NCBI GenBank assembly: GCA_013695335.1
Contig: JACDAR010000272.1
Coordinates: 1-7,630 of the forward strand
Source of the DNA: Rubrobacter sp.
GTDB taxonomy: Bacteria; Actinomycetota; Rubrobacteria; Rubrobacterales; Rubrobacteraceae
DNA length: 7,630 nucleotides
Reading direction: 5' to 3'
A model generated the notes under the pieces. The model was not told the origin of the DNA, ran no database searches, and saw nothing but the letters and a program-made list of their open reading frames with translations. This document shows, in pieces, positions 1-6,484 of the stretch (the stretch's first letter is position 1; each line of letters opens with the position of its first letter). Made by a program: the position numbers and the translations under genes.

Positions 1-2
1 TG

Positions 3-629
3 GTGGACTGGATAGTTGACCGGAACCTCAAGCAGTGGCGCTCCATCGTGGACTACGTGGACCGTCGGCGGCAGGCTGGTTATAACGAACACCTGATCGG
101 GGAGGTCGGAGACAACTTCGAGTACAACCGGAGCCGTATCATCCAGTCCGTCGGCAAGACGGCCTCGGAAGTAGTCCGCGACTACGACCGCGACCACGAG
201 GCCGAGAAGATAGCCCTCTCCCTTCAGGGCGCCGTGGCCCAGACGGCGGCGACGGGCATCGGGGCCGTCGGTATCGGCGCTGTGGTAGTCGCGCTCGCCT
301 CGACGCGTTTCCTGGACGCTACGGGGATCGTGGCAGCCGCGATCATCGCCGGCTATGGCCTGTTCATCCTCCCCAACCGCCGCCGCAAGGCGCGCCGGGA
401 ATTCAGGGAGAAGACCGACGCCCTGCGCGAACGACTCAGCGAGGTAGTGCGGCGGCAGTTCGAGTCGGAGCTGAACCGATCCGTAGAACGGATGCGCGAG
501 GCCATCGCGCCGTACACCAGGTTCGTGCGCGTCGAACACGCCCGCATGAGCGAGGCCCGCGAGACACTCGGTGAGTTTCAGGAGGAAGCGGCAACGTTGC
601 GGGCGGAGATCGGGGCTCCGCAGTTGTAG
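3..629 (+). CDS. C-terminal part of a dynamin-family (bacterial dynamin-like) membrane GTPase, cut by the left window edge
   Basis: The frame is open to the left edge. The GTG at position 3 is probably an internal valine, because the G domain that defines the family is missing and must lie outside the window. The 208 visible residues run as a helical, charged segment (about 1-75), two adjacent hydrophobic segments (about 82-100 and 106-124) separated by a short polar turn, a basic stop-transfer stretch (NRRRKARR, 125-132), and a long charged coiled-coil-like region to the end that contains an AIAPYTRFVR motif (167-176). Paired membrane segments followed by a basic patch and coiled coil, with this motif, are what I know from the C-termini of actinobacterial dynamin-family proteins, which bind and remodel membranes. 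The family call rests on recalled sequence resemblance. The 3' end (TAG at 627-629) is clear. The next gene follows 60 bases later on the same strand. Confidence 0.72.
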   Translation: MDWIVDRNLKQWRSIVDYVDRRRQAGYNEHLIGEVGDNFEYNRSRIIQSVGKTASEVVRDYDRDHEAEKIALSLQGAVAQTAATGIGAVGIGAVVVALASTRFLDATGIVAAAIIAGYGLFILPNRRRKARREFREKTDALRERLSEVVRRQFESELNRSVERMREAIAPYTRFVRVEHARMSEARETLGEFQEEAATLRAEIGAPQL

Positions 630-689
630 CCACGTATTTTGTCGCCTGGGATAGACTGGCGGGGTCTTGCAAACGGAACGGAGTGTATG

Positions 690-992
690 ATGGCGGATCT
701 GAATACGAAGCACCGCAAGCTGGTTGCCCTGATGGTGACGGACCTCGGCATCGCTGACATCTCGGAGGAGGAGATGGTCCAGATGGAGCAGGAGGTTCAG
801 AGCCTCCCCGAAGTGGAGCTGGACCGCACGCTCGCGTCGCGGCTCGAGTTGCCTTACCCGACGGACAAGGAGGCTCTGGATCTCGCGCTATCCCGCGTCG
901 AGGAGCCCGAGCGTCCTTCGGCGGGAGAAGAGGGTGGCTTCACCGGCGCACCCGACATGAGCCATGATCCCCGCCCCGAAGAACGCGCGTAG
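690..992 (+). CDS. small acidic hypothetical protein, 100 aa
   Basis: I do not recognise this protein. The open frame reaches back to an ATG at 639, but GGAG at 680-683 lies six bases before the ATG at 690 and only three before the ATG at 687, so 690 (MADLN...) is the preferred start. The product is soluble, with no signal peptide or membrane segment. A helical N-terminal half (residues 1-70) is rich in Glu and Asp, and the low-complexity Pro/Glu/Gly tail (about 71-100) is probably disordered. It follows the dynamin-like gene by 60 bases on the same strand and could share its transcript. It ends 13 bases before the stop of a convergent gene, which leaves almost no room for a terminator. Its acidic character and codon use look genuine, but the function is unknown. 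Confidence 0.6.
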   Translation: MADLNTKHRKLVALMVTDLGIADISEEEMVQMEQEVQSLPEVELDRTLASRLELPYPTDKEALDLALSRVEEPERPSAGEEGGFTGAPDMSHDPRPEERA

Positions 993-1005
993 CGCCGTCC
1001 CGAAG

Positions 1006-1518
1006 CTAGTTGTTTTCTCTGCTCCGCTCCTTCGCGGTGCCGACTGCCTGACCCGTTATGAACCAGGCAAGGATACCGGCGACCGTGGAGAAGACAGTGA
1101 GCATGATCTGGACGTGGTCAGGATCGACAGGAAAAAAGATGTCCAGCACGATTACTGTGAAAAGCGAAGCCGTCGCCACGCCTAGCACGTACCCGAAAGT
1201 CTTCACTATGAACATCCAGATCTGATCCAGGGTCTCGGGTGAGAGCCCCGCATTCTCGATGGCTGATTTCGCGGTACTGCTCGACGCGGCGTTTATGGCG
1301 TCGGTGATTAGCTCCCGCGCCTCGTCGCCATCCGCTGATTTCACGGCTTTGATAACCGCATCTCTCGTGGCCCCGGGGGATGCGCCGCCCACGGCATCGC
1401 TGAGGAGCACGCCAGCCGTACCGTACTCCGATGCGGTCTCCAGCGCTTCGCGCAGGATCACCTTCTTCACTTCCAGGGGGGCGTTCTTTACCTCATCGAC
1501 GATCTCTTGCTGCTGCAT
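1006..1518 (-). CDS. hypothetical two-helix membrane protein, 170 aa
   Basis: I do not recognise a family. The frame could begin at 1557, but AGGGAG (1524-1529) sits five bases before the ATG at 1516-1518, giving MQQQEIVDEV as the N-terminus. Residues 1-95 are soluble and predicted helical, with an Ala/Ser/Asp-rich composition and a Gly-Pro break near 45-50. Two hydrophobic helices follow (about 101-128 and 136-157), joined by a short acidic loop (VDPDH, 131-135). The C-terminus is a short charged tail (AKERSREN). A soluble helical head anchored by a C-terminal helical hairpin is the most one can say; holin-like or stress membrane proteins can have this shape, but no motif decides it. The gene is convergent with the small acidic gene on its left. 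It follows hutI by 146 bases on the same strand and may be separately expressed. Confidence 0.68.
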   Translation of the reverse strand: MQQQEIVDEVKNAPLEVKKVILREALETASEYGTAGVLLSDAVGGASPGATRDAVIKAVKSADGDEARELITDAINAASSSTAKSAIENAGLSPETLDQIWMFIVKTFGYVLGVATASLFTVIVLDIFFPVDPDHVQIMLTVFSTVAGILAWFITGQAVGTAKERSRENN

Positions 1519-1528
1519 GCCTACTCCC

Positions 1529-1556
1529 TGTCCGGATCTCACATCCACACCGGACA
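1529..1556. promoter_or_regulatory. 7-bp inverted repeat next to the ribosome binding site of the 170-aa membrane protein gene
   Basis: TGTCCGG (1529-1535) and CCGGACA (1550-1556) are perfect inverted complements with a 14-base spacer. The inner edge touches the AGGGAG Shine-Dalgarno (1524-1529) of the leftward membrane protein gene. The repeat could be an operator or a leader hairpin that affects ribosome access; its role is inferred from position alone. Confidence 0.28.
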
Positions 1557-1664
1557 CGCACTATCAGCAAGCGATGAATCGCCTGCGAAGCTCAGACTTC
1601 AACCCTCAGACAGCGTCGGGAGACAATACGAACCTGGCTAGATCGAGAATAACCTGACGTCATC

Positions 1665-2909
1665 TCAAAATGAGAGCAATCGTCCGCGTTTGATCCTCGC
1701 CGCGAACCGATCTCCCCCGAGATGGTAGGCCAGATAACGCCAGTCAGGGGCGTCGAGCAACAGCATGTCAGCCTGGTAGCCGGATGCGAGGCGGCCGACC
1801 TTCCCATCCAGGCCAAGCACATGTGCGGCGTTGGCTGTGCAGGCGGTGAGGGCTTCGGCGGGCGACAGCCCGAGCCGGGTGCAGGCGAGGTTCATCACGA
1901 GGGGTAGCGACTCGCAGAAAGAGCTTCCTGGGTTGAAGTCCGTGGCGAGCGCGACGATGGCTCCTTCCTGGACTAGGAGCCTGGCAAGTGGCAGCGGGAG
2001 GTCCAGGAATAGGGCGCACGCAGGGAGCAAAACGGCTGCCACATCGCTGCGGGCAAGGGACTTCGCGCCATCCTCTCCGGTCGCTTCGAGGTGATCCACA
2101 CTCCTTATCCCGAGCTCCACAGCCAGCGGGATGGCGCCGCGCTCGGTGAACTGATCCCCGTGCATCCTGAGCGCGAGGCCGTGCTCCCGGCACGCTTCCA
2201 GATACCGCCGCGCCTCTGGAACCTCGAAGGAACCCCGCTCCACAAAGATGTCCGCCGCGCCCGCGTACCGGACTGCTTCTGGCAATATTTCGTCGATGAC
2301 GTGGTCAACGTACTCCCCGGCGGTCTCGAACTCCGGCGGGACCGTGTGCGGCCCGAGGAACGTGCTGGATATATCCACCGGGCTCTCTTCAGCGGCCCGC
2401 TTCGCGGCCCTGAGCATCTTGATCTCAGACTCGCGGTTAAGACCGTAGCCGGACTTCACCTCGGCTGTGGTCGTGCCGTGATCCAGCATCCAACCCAGGT
2501 GCCGCCAAACTACCGCCGCGAGTTCCTCTTCGCTTCCCTCGCGGGTGGCATTGACCGTCGAGAGGATTCCCCCGCCAGCAGCGTGCAGTTCCTCGTATGA
2601 GGCTCCCCCCGAGCGCAGCTCGAACTCCGGCGCCCGATCCCCGAGAAAGCAGGCGTGGGTGTGGCAATCCACGAGCCCTGGCAACGCCACCTTGCCCCGG
2701 CCATCTACCGATACGCAGTCAGTACCTGGCGGGTGATCCCGCATCACGTCCTCCGGTTTTCCAACCGCGAGGATACTCTCACCTGAGATGGCAACGGATG
2801 CTGGAGAGTGTATTTCCAACTCGCCCAACGACTTGCCTCGCAGCGGCCCAATCCCCGATGGAGAGACGGCGGCTGCAAGATCGTGGATGAATAGCGTGGT
2901 CTCGCTCAT
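1665..2909 (-). CDS. hutI: imidazolonepropionase (HutI), histidine degradation
   Basis: HutI hydrolyses 4-imidazolone-5-propanoate to N-formimidoyl-L-glutamate in the cytoplasm, the third step of histidine breakdown. The 414-residue product has the usual family length and the amidohydrolase metal site: DCHTH (H83, H85), H250 in the MHGDQF motif, H273 in SVDHLEATGED, and D324 in ATDFNPGSS. Family blocks TAEVKSGYGL (148-157) and FLGPHTVPPEF (184-194) are also present. The frame opens at 2945, but the ATG at 2907-2909 is chosen because it overlaps the hutF stop as ATGA, with a G-rich SD-like stretch (GGGGGGAAG) just before it. That arrangement implies translational coupling. The final codons overlap a small palindrome (1663-1675) that has no terminator character. 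The protein is complete, and no key residue is missing. Confidence 0.96.
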   Translation of the reverse strand: MSETTLFIHDLAAAVSPSGIGPLRGKSLGELEIHSPASVAISGESILAVGKPEDVMRDHPPGTDCVSVDGRGKVALPGLVDCHTHACFLGDRAPEFELRSGGASYEELHAAGGGILSTVNATREGSEEELAAVVWRHLGWMLDHGTTTAEVKSGYGLNRESEIKMLRAAKRAAEESPVDISSTFLGPHTVPPEFETAGEYVDHVIDEILPEAVRYAGAADIFVERGSFEVPEARRYLEACREHGLALRMHGDQFTERGAIPLAVELGIRSVDHLEATGEDGAKSLARSDVAAVLLPACALFLDLPLPLARLLVQEGAIVALATDFNPGSSFCESLPLVMNLACTRLGLSPAEALTACTANAAHVLGLDGKVGRLASGYQADMLLLDAPDWRYLAYHLGGDRFAARIKRGRLLSF

Positions 2910-4162
2910 GCTTCCCCCCGATAGACACATTGCCCGTTCACCCACGACGCGGCCACGACATCCCGCCCAGCCCCGAAAACGAGCGCGGAGGTCAGGTGTT
3001 CTGGCTCGATATCCGAGATTTCAGGAGGCGCGAGATCTATCTCCACGAAGTCCGCAGGAGCGCCAGGCTTAAGCCGATCCCGCTGCCATCCGGTGCGAAG
3101 AAGGTACGGTGTCGGGGAAGTTTCTCCTTCGGCGACGAGAACGTTCCTCCTTCCGGCGAGCCTGCGGGCGTTGGTTTCCAGCTCCCGAAGTTCCTCGAAA
3201 GGGTCGAGGCGCGCGTGCTGGTCTGAGCCGATGGAGAGCCGAATGCCGCGCTTCAGAATACCTTCCGCTGGCAGGAAACCGTCACCCAGATTTCCTTCGG
3301 TAGTCGGACAGACGCAGACGCTGGAATCGTGTTTCGACAGGAGATCCAACTCGTTTTCGTCGGCGTGCGTGGCGTGTACGACGGTTGTGCGGGGACCCAG
3401 AAATCCGGTCTCCGCCAGAAGCTCGATGGGCTTTATGCCATGCTCCTCTTCGGACTCTTCTATCTCACGCGGCTGCTCGTCTGCGTGGATGTGGAGCGGC
3501 AGACTATGGATACGGGCGTACTCGGCGAGGCTCTCCAGCCAACCTCGGGGAACAGCCCGCACGCTGTGGGCAGCAACCCCGACCTCCACGGGCGCACGGT
3601 CAGCGGCCCACTCCCGCAGCGCATCCACCCTCTCGAAGTACGCTTCGGGGCTCGCATCCCGGAAGCGTGGGATACCACCGCGCGCATAGGCGGTTGGCAG
3701 CAGGACGAGCCGGATGCCCACGTTCTCCGCAGCCTCGGCCACGGCCTTTGCGAGCGCGTTCAGGTCATCGTAGTGCGTGGCGTCGCTCCTGTGATGTACG
3801 TAGTGGAACTCTGTGACGCTGGTGTATCCGGCGGAGAGCATCTCCCCGTAGCATCGCTCTGCCGTACGCTGCATGGAGTCCGGGTCCATGCTCTCGGCAA
3901 GCTCGTACATCTTCTCCCGCCAGGTCCAGAAATCGTCGTGGAGATGGTCGGAACTTCGGTGTTCGACCCGTCCGCGCAGGCCGCGCTGGAAGGCGTGGCT
4001 GTGGTCGTTGACGAAACCAGGCGCGAGGGCGCGCCCCGGCAACCGCTCGCCTTCGGTCGCGGGGCCGACCTCGACGATGCGACCGTCCTCGAAGGTAACG
4101 GCCACGTTGGAAACCGCACCGTTGGAATCGAGTACGAGATCGGGGACGAAGGTGCGCCTCAC
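2906..4162 (-). CDS. hutF: formimidoylglutamate deiminase (HutF), histidine degradation
   Basis: HutF removes ammonia from N-formimidoyl-L-glutamate to give N-formyl-L-glutamate, the product of the two-step pathway variant that avoids direct formamide release by formimidoylglutamase. It belongs to the amidohydrolase superfamily. The 418 residues carry the metal and catalytic residues in order: H54 and H56 (NDHSHAFQRGLRG), H226 and E229 (HIHADEQPREI), H263 (VVHATH) and D314 (IGSDQH). From memory, their spacing matches characterised HutF with a constant six-residue offset. Other family blocks are FWTWREKMY (78-86), TSVTEFHYVHH (114-124) and NLGDG (291-295). The start is GTG at 4160-4162, overlapping the hutU stop as GTGA. 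No good SD precedes it, so coupling to hutU translation is likely. The next step, N-formylglutamate deformylase (HutG), is not encoded in this window. Confidence 0.95.
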   Translation of the reverse strand: MRRTFVPDLVLDSNGAVSNVAVTFEDGRIVEVGPATEGERLPGRALAPGFVNDHSHAFQRGLRGRVEHRSSDHLHDDFWTWREKMYELAESMDPDSMQRTAERCYGEMLSAGYTSVTEFHYVHHRSDATHYDDLNALAKAVAEAAENVGIRLVLLPTAYARGGIPRFRDASPEAYFERVDALREWAADRAPVEVGVAAHSVRAVPRGWLESLAEYARIHSLPLHIHADEQPREIEESEEEHGIKPIELLAETGFLGPRTTVVHATHADENELDLLSKHDSSVCVCPTTEGNLGDGFLPAEGILKRGIRLSIGSDQHARLDPFEELRELETNARRLAGRRNVLVAEGETSPTPYLLRTGWQRDRLKPGAPADFVEIDLAPPEISDIEPEHLTSALVFGAGRDVVAASWVNGQCVYRGEA

Positions 4163-5796
4163 TGTTGTTCGCGCATGGGGAGACGCACACCGCGTTCATC
4201 GGCGACCTCCACGGCGCGGTCGTAGCCCGCGTCCGCGTGACGGATGATGCCGGTGCCTGGATCGTTGGTGAGTACCCTTTCGAGTTTTTGGGCGGCGAGT
4301 TCGGAGCCATCGGCGACCGTGACCTGTCCGGCGTGGATGGAGCGTCCCATCCCGACGCCGCCGCCATGGTGGATGGAGACCCACGTCGCGCCGCTGCCTG
4401 CGTTGACCATCGCGTTCAGGAGCGGCCAGTCGGCTATGGCGTCTGATCCATCGATCATGGCCTCGGTCTCGCGGTACGGTGAGGCAACGCTGCCCGTGTC
4501 CAGGTGGTCGCGGCCAATAACGATGGGCGCGGAGATCTCACCGCTCGCTACCAGTTCGTTGAAACGCAATCCCGCCTTGTGACGCTCGCCATAGCCTAGC
4601 CAGCAGATGCGGGCGGGCAGGCCCTCGAAGTGAACCTTCTCCCCGGCCATCCGGATCCAACGCGCCAGGGGCTCGTCCTCAGGGAACAGGTCGAGGACTG
4701 CCCTGTCAGTCTTCGCGATGTCCTCCGGGTCGCCGGAGAGCGCGGCCCAACGGAACGGTCCCTTTCCCTCGCAGAACAGCGGCCTGATGTACGCCGGCAC
4801 GAAGCCGGGGAAATCGAAAGCGCGTCCGTAGCCCGCGAGCTTCGCCTCGCCCCTTATGGAGTTGCCGTAATCGAAGACCTCAGCGCCCGCGTCCATGAAC
4901 CCCACCATCGCCTCGACGTGTGCGGCCATGGACTCCCTTGCCCGCTCCACGAAGCCGTCGGGGTCGCGCTCCCTTTCGGTTTCCCAATCGTCGAAGGCGA
5001 CGCCAGCAGGCAAGTAGCGAAAAGGGTCATGGGCTGATGTCTGGTCCGTAACGATGTCCACCTGTGCGCCACGTCGAAGCAATTCGGGCACCACTTCGGC
5101 TGCGTTGCCGAGAACGCCGATGGAGAGCGGCTCACGCTTCGCTTTCGCTTCCTCGGCGAGCCGCAGGGCGTGGTCGAGGTCGTCTGCTTCGGTATCAAGG
5201 TAGCCGTGGGCGATGCGGCGGGCGATGCGCGAGGGGTCGCATTCGATGCAGATGGCGACGCCGCCGTTCATAGTGATGGCGAGCGGCTGGGCCGCGCCCA
5301 TGCCGCCGAGGCCGGCTGTGAGCGTGACCGTGCCAGCGAGGGAGGCGTCGAAACGCTTCTTCGCGACGGCGGCGAAGGTCTCGTATGTACCCTGGAGGAT
5401 GCCCTGGCTTCCGATGTAGATCCAGGAGCCAGCCGTCATCTGCCCGTACATGATGAGCCCTAGCTTCTCCAGCTTGCGAAATTCCTCCCACGTAGCCCAG
5501 TCGCCTACGAGGTTGGAGTTGGCGATCATGACCCGCGGCGCCCACTCGTGCGTCCGCATGACACCGACTGGCTTTCCAGACTGCACGAGCATAGTCTCGT
5601 CATCCCTCAGCGTTTTGAGCGTGCGAACCAGCGCGTCGAACGATCTCCAGTCGCGGGCGGCCTTTCCAGAGCCACCGTAGACCACGAGTTCCTCCGGGCG
5701 TTCGGCCACGTGGGGATCGAGGTTGTTCATGAGCATGCGAAGGGCGGCCTCCTGGGGCCAGCCTTGGCAGGAGATCTTCGATCCCCTCGGCGCCAT
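4159..5796 (-). CDS. hutU: urocanate hydratase (urocanase, HutU), first gene of the hut operon in view
   Basis: HutU uses tightly bound NAD+ to hydrate urocanate to 4-imidazolone-5-propanoate. From the ATG at 5796 it has 545 residues. Diagnostic blocks are LRMLMNNLDP (19-28), YGQMTAGSWIYIGSQGI (117-133), the NAD-binding glycine motif GLGGMGAAQP (162-171), TDQTSAHDP (250-258), the catalytic-cysteine signature FEGLPARICWLGYG with C398 (390-403), IVIGRDHLDTGSV (425-437), and HHGGGVGMG (476-484). Everything expected of an active enzyme is present. The ATG has only an AGGAAAG (5809-5815) 12 bases upstream. Homologues have roughly ten further residues before the APRG block, which would be supplied by starting at an ATT codon (5827-5829), well spaced from GGGAGGT (5835-5841). 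hutF begins within the hutU stop codon, so the three genes form one leftward operon. Confidence 0.97.
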   Translation of the reverse strand: MAPRGSKISCQGWPQEAALRMLMNNLDPHVAERPEELVVYGGSGKAARDWRSFDALVRTLKTLRDDETMLVQSGKPVGVMRTHEWAPRVMIANSNLVGDWATWEEFRKLEKLGLIMYGQMTAGSWIYIGSQGILQGTYETFAAVAKKRFDASLAGTVTLTAGLGGMGAAQPLAITMNGGVAICIECDPSRIARRIAHGYLDTEADDLDHALRLAEEAKAKREPLSIGVLGNAAEVVPELLRRGAQVDIVTDQTSAHDPFRYLPAGVAFDDWETERERDPDGFVERARESMAAHVEAMVGFMDAGAEVFDYGNSIRGEAKLAGYGRAFDFPGFVPAYIRPLFCEGKGPFRWAALSGDPEDIAKTDRAVLDLFPEDEPLARWIRMAGEKVHFEGLPARICWLGYGERHKAGLRFNELVASGEISAPIVIGRDHLDTGSVASPYRETEAMIDGSDAIADWPLLNAMVNAGSGATWVSIHHGGGVGMGRSIHAGQVTVADGSELAAQKLERVLTNDPGTGIIRHADAGYDRAVEVADERGVRLPMREQQ

Positions 5797-5834
5797 TACA
5801 GAATTTTTCTTTCCTGCGTAGTTTGTAATCGCCT

Positions 5835-5841
5835 ACCTCCC
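5835..5841 (-). promoter_or_regulatory. strong Shine-Dalgarno of hutU that decides between two starts
   Basis: The minus strand reads GGGAGGT here, close to the ideal anti-16S match. It lies five bases before an in-frame ATT (5827-5829) but 38 bases before the first ATG (5794-5796). There is no ATG, GTG or TTG in any frame at usable distance, and the in-frame stop TAG (5833-5835) lies at the edge of the SD. The site therefore argues for initiation at ATT, or for a role other than start selection. Confidence 0.5.
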
Positions 5842-5905
5842 GAGCAGAGTTCTACAGGCTTTGTCGCTCATTCACGTTCACCGTAACAATAAATGGCCGG
5901 CGGCG

Positions 5906-5927
5906 GCAATAGTAGTCTCAGTATTGC
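5906..5927. promoter_or_regulatory. operator-like palindrome upstream of hutU
   Basis: GCAATA (5906-5911) and TATTGC (5922-5927) form a perfect 6-bp inverted repeat with a 10-base spacer, in a locally AT-richer patch about 80-110 bases upstream of the hutU start. Size, spacing and place suit a dimeric repressor or activator site for the hut operon. No regulator gene is visible in the window, and I could not pick a convincing -10/-35 pair next to it. Confidence 0.3.
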
Positions 5928-5981
5928 AACGCTGCGGAACCTCGCACGCGATGCAGTACAGCCACGGATAAACCATAGTGC

Positions 5982-6020
5982 CCAGAGGGGCGAGTACCCG
6001 CAGGATGCTCGCCCCTCTGG
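5982..6020. terminator. perfect 13-bp hairpin between hutU and the enoyl-CoA hydratase remnant
   Basis: CCAGAGGGGCGAG (5982-5994) is exactly complementary to CTCGCCCCTCTGG (6008-6020). One wobble and one A-T pair extend the stem inward, leaving a 9-base loop. It is very GC-rich and stable in RNA from either strand. Neither side is followed by a U-run, so it is not a classical intrinsic terminator. A U-less terminator or RNA-stability hairpin at the broken end of the hydratase remnant is possible. It is the strongest secondary structure in the window. Confidence 0.45.
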
Positions 6021-6024
6021 TATG

Positions 6025-6191
6025 TTCGTCATGACCCTCGTGTCCCCGCCGCTCTCGACCATGTCGAGCGCTTCCCCAAGCTCCCCGACGATGCGGGCGC
6101 CAAGGGCGTTGTATCGGTCGGGACGGGGTTCAGCCTCACCGTCGCCACGCCGTACACTCCCCTCAGAGTTCCAAGTTCCCTTGGTCGTCAT
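6025..6191 (-). pseudogene. enoyl-CoA hydratase, N-terminal remnant with two frame changes
   Basis: Read leftward from the ATG at 6189-6191, the sequence encodes the start of a crotonase-family protein, but not in one frame. After about ten residues (MTTKGTWNSE) the family-like GVYGVATVRLN is in the +1 frame. RPDRYNALG and the following helix (ARIVGELGEALDMVE, then DTRV) are back in the first frame. Joined, they give the familiar VATVRLN-RPDRYNAL opening of enoyl-CoA hydratases. The shifts fall at a G-run (about 6160-6165) and at the C-run just before the RPDR codons (about 6125-6130). Similarity stops near 6025, before the oxyanion-hole region, so at most a fifth of the usual 260 residues remains and no catalytic residue is present. 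A 13-bp hairpin lies immediately beyond. Sequencing error could explain the shifts but not the truncation. Confidence 0.62.
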
Positions 6192-6202
6192 TATCTATAC
6201 TC

Positions 6203-6478
6203 ATGACCGTCCGGAAGATTTCAGCGCCTTCAGAAGAAGTGGCGCCGCGCATCACCTCCTGCATAGTGAACGAAGCGTTCCTGGCCCATTCGGAGGGCGT
6301 GGCGAGGACCGAAGATATAGACCGGAACATGAAGCTCGGCGCAAACTACCCTAAAGGGCCGTTCGAATGGGCGGGCGAGATCGGGGAGGCTCGCATCCTC
6401 GATACACTCGACTCCCTGAGGGCAACCCACGGCGACGCTTACATGGCCGCCCCGGCGCTCAGGGAGATAGTGCGTTAG
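6203..6478 (+). pseudogene. 3-hydroxyacyl-CoA dehydrogenase, C-terminal domain remnant
   Basis: The frame encodes the helical substrate-binding C-terminal domain (3HCDH) of 3-hydroxyacyl-CoA dehydrogenases, which oxidise 3-hydroxyacyl-CoA with NAD+. Recognisable blocks are VAPRITSCIVNEAF (13-26), EGVARTEDIDRNMKLG (31-46), NYPKGPFEWAGEIG (48-61), and a final GDAYMAAPALREIV. The NAD-binding Rossmann domain and catalytic His-Glu pair of a full enzyme (about 280 residues or more) are missing. Homology starts near 6236. The first dozen residues (MTVRKISAPSEE) do not resemble the family, and the ATG at 6203 has no Shine-Dalgarno. The NYPKGP version of the motif resembles the second 3HCDH domain of PaaC/PaaH-type enzymes. 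It is a 5'-deleted remnant, divergent from the hydratase remnant 11 bases away and convergent with the thioesterase. A stand-alone expressed domain is less likely. Confidence 0.68.
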
Positions 6479-6484
6479 AGATTG

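Noticed and set aside
1655..1675. TGACGTCA palindrome and TCTCA-AAA-TGAGA dyad at the hutI stop, considered as a terminator
   Set aside because: The stems are short and AT-rich, overlap the stop codon and have no following T-run. I see no convincing hutI terminator here.
2091..2600. Plus-strand open frame of 169 residues opposite hutI
   Set aside because: It is a shadow of hutI codon bias with no recognisable domain or SD.
3329..4225. Long plus-strand open frame of 298 residues opposite hutF
   Set aside because: It is the antisense shadow of hutF in high-GC DNA. No family motifs or ribosome site are present, while the minus strand has a complete metal site.
5868..6191. A single 107-residue minus-strand protein
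   Set aside because: Only the part matching enoyl-CoA hydratase is meaningful, and it is frame-broken. The rest is read through the hairpin and leader and ends in low-similarity sequence.
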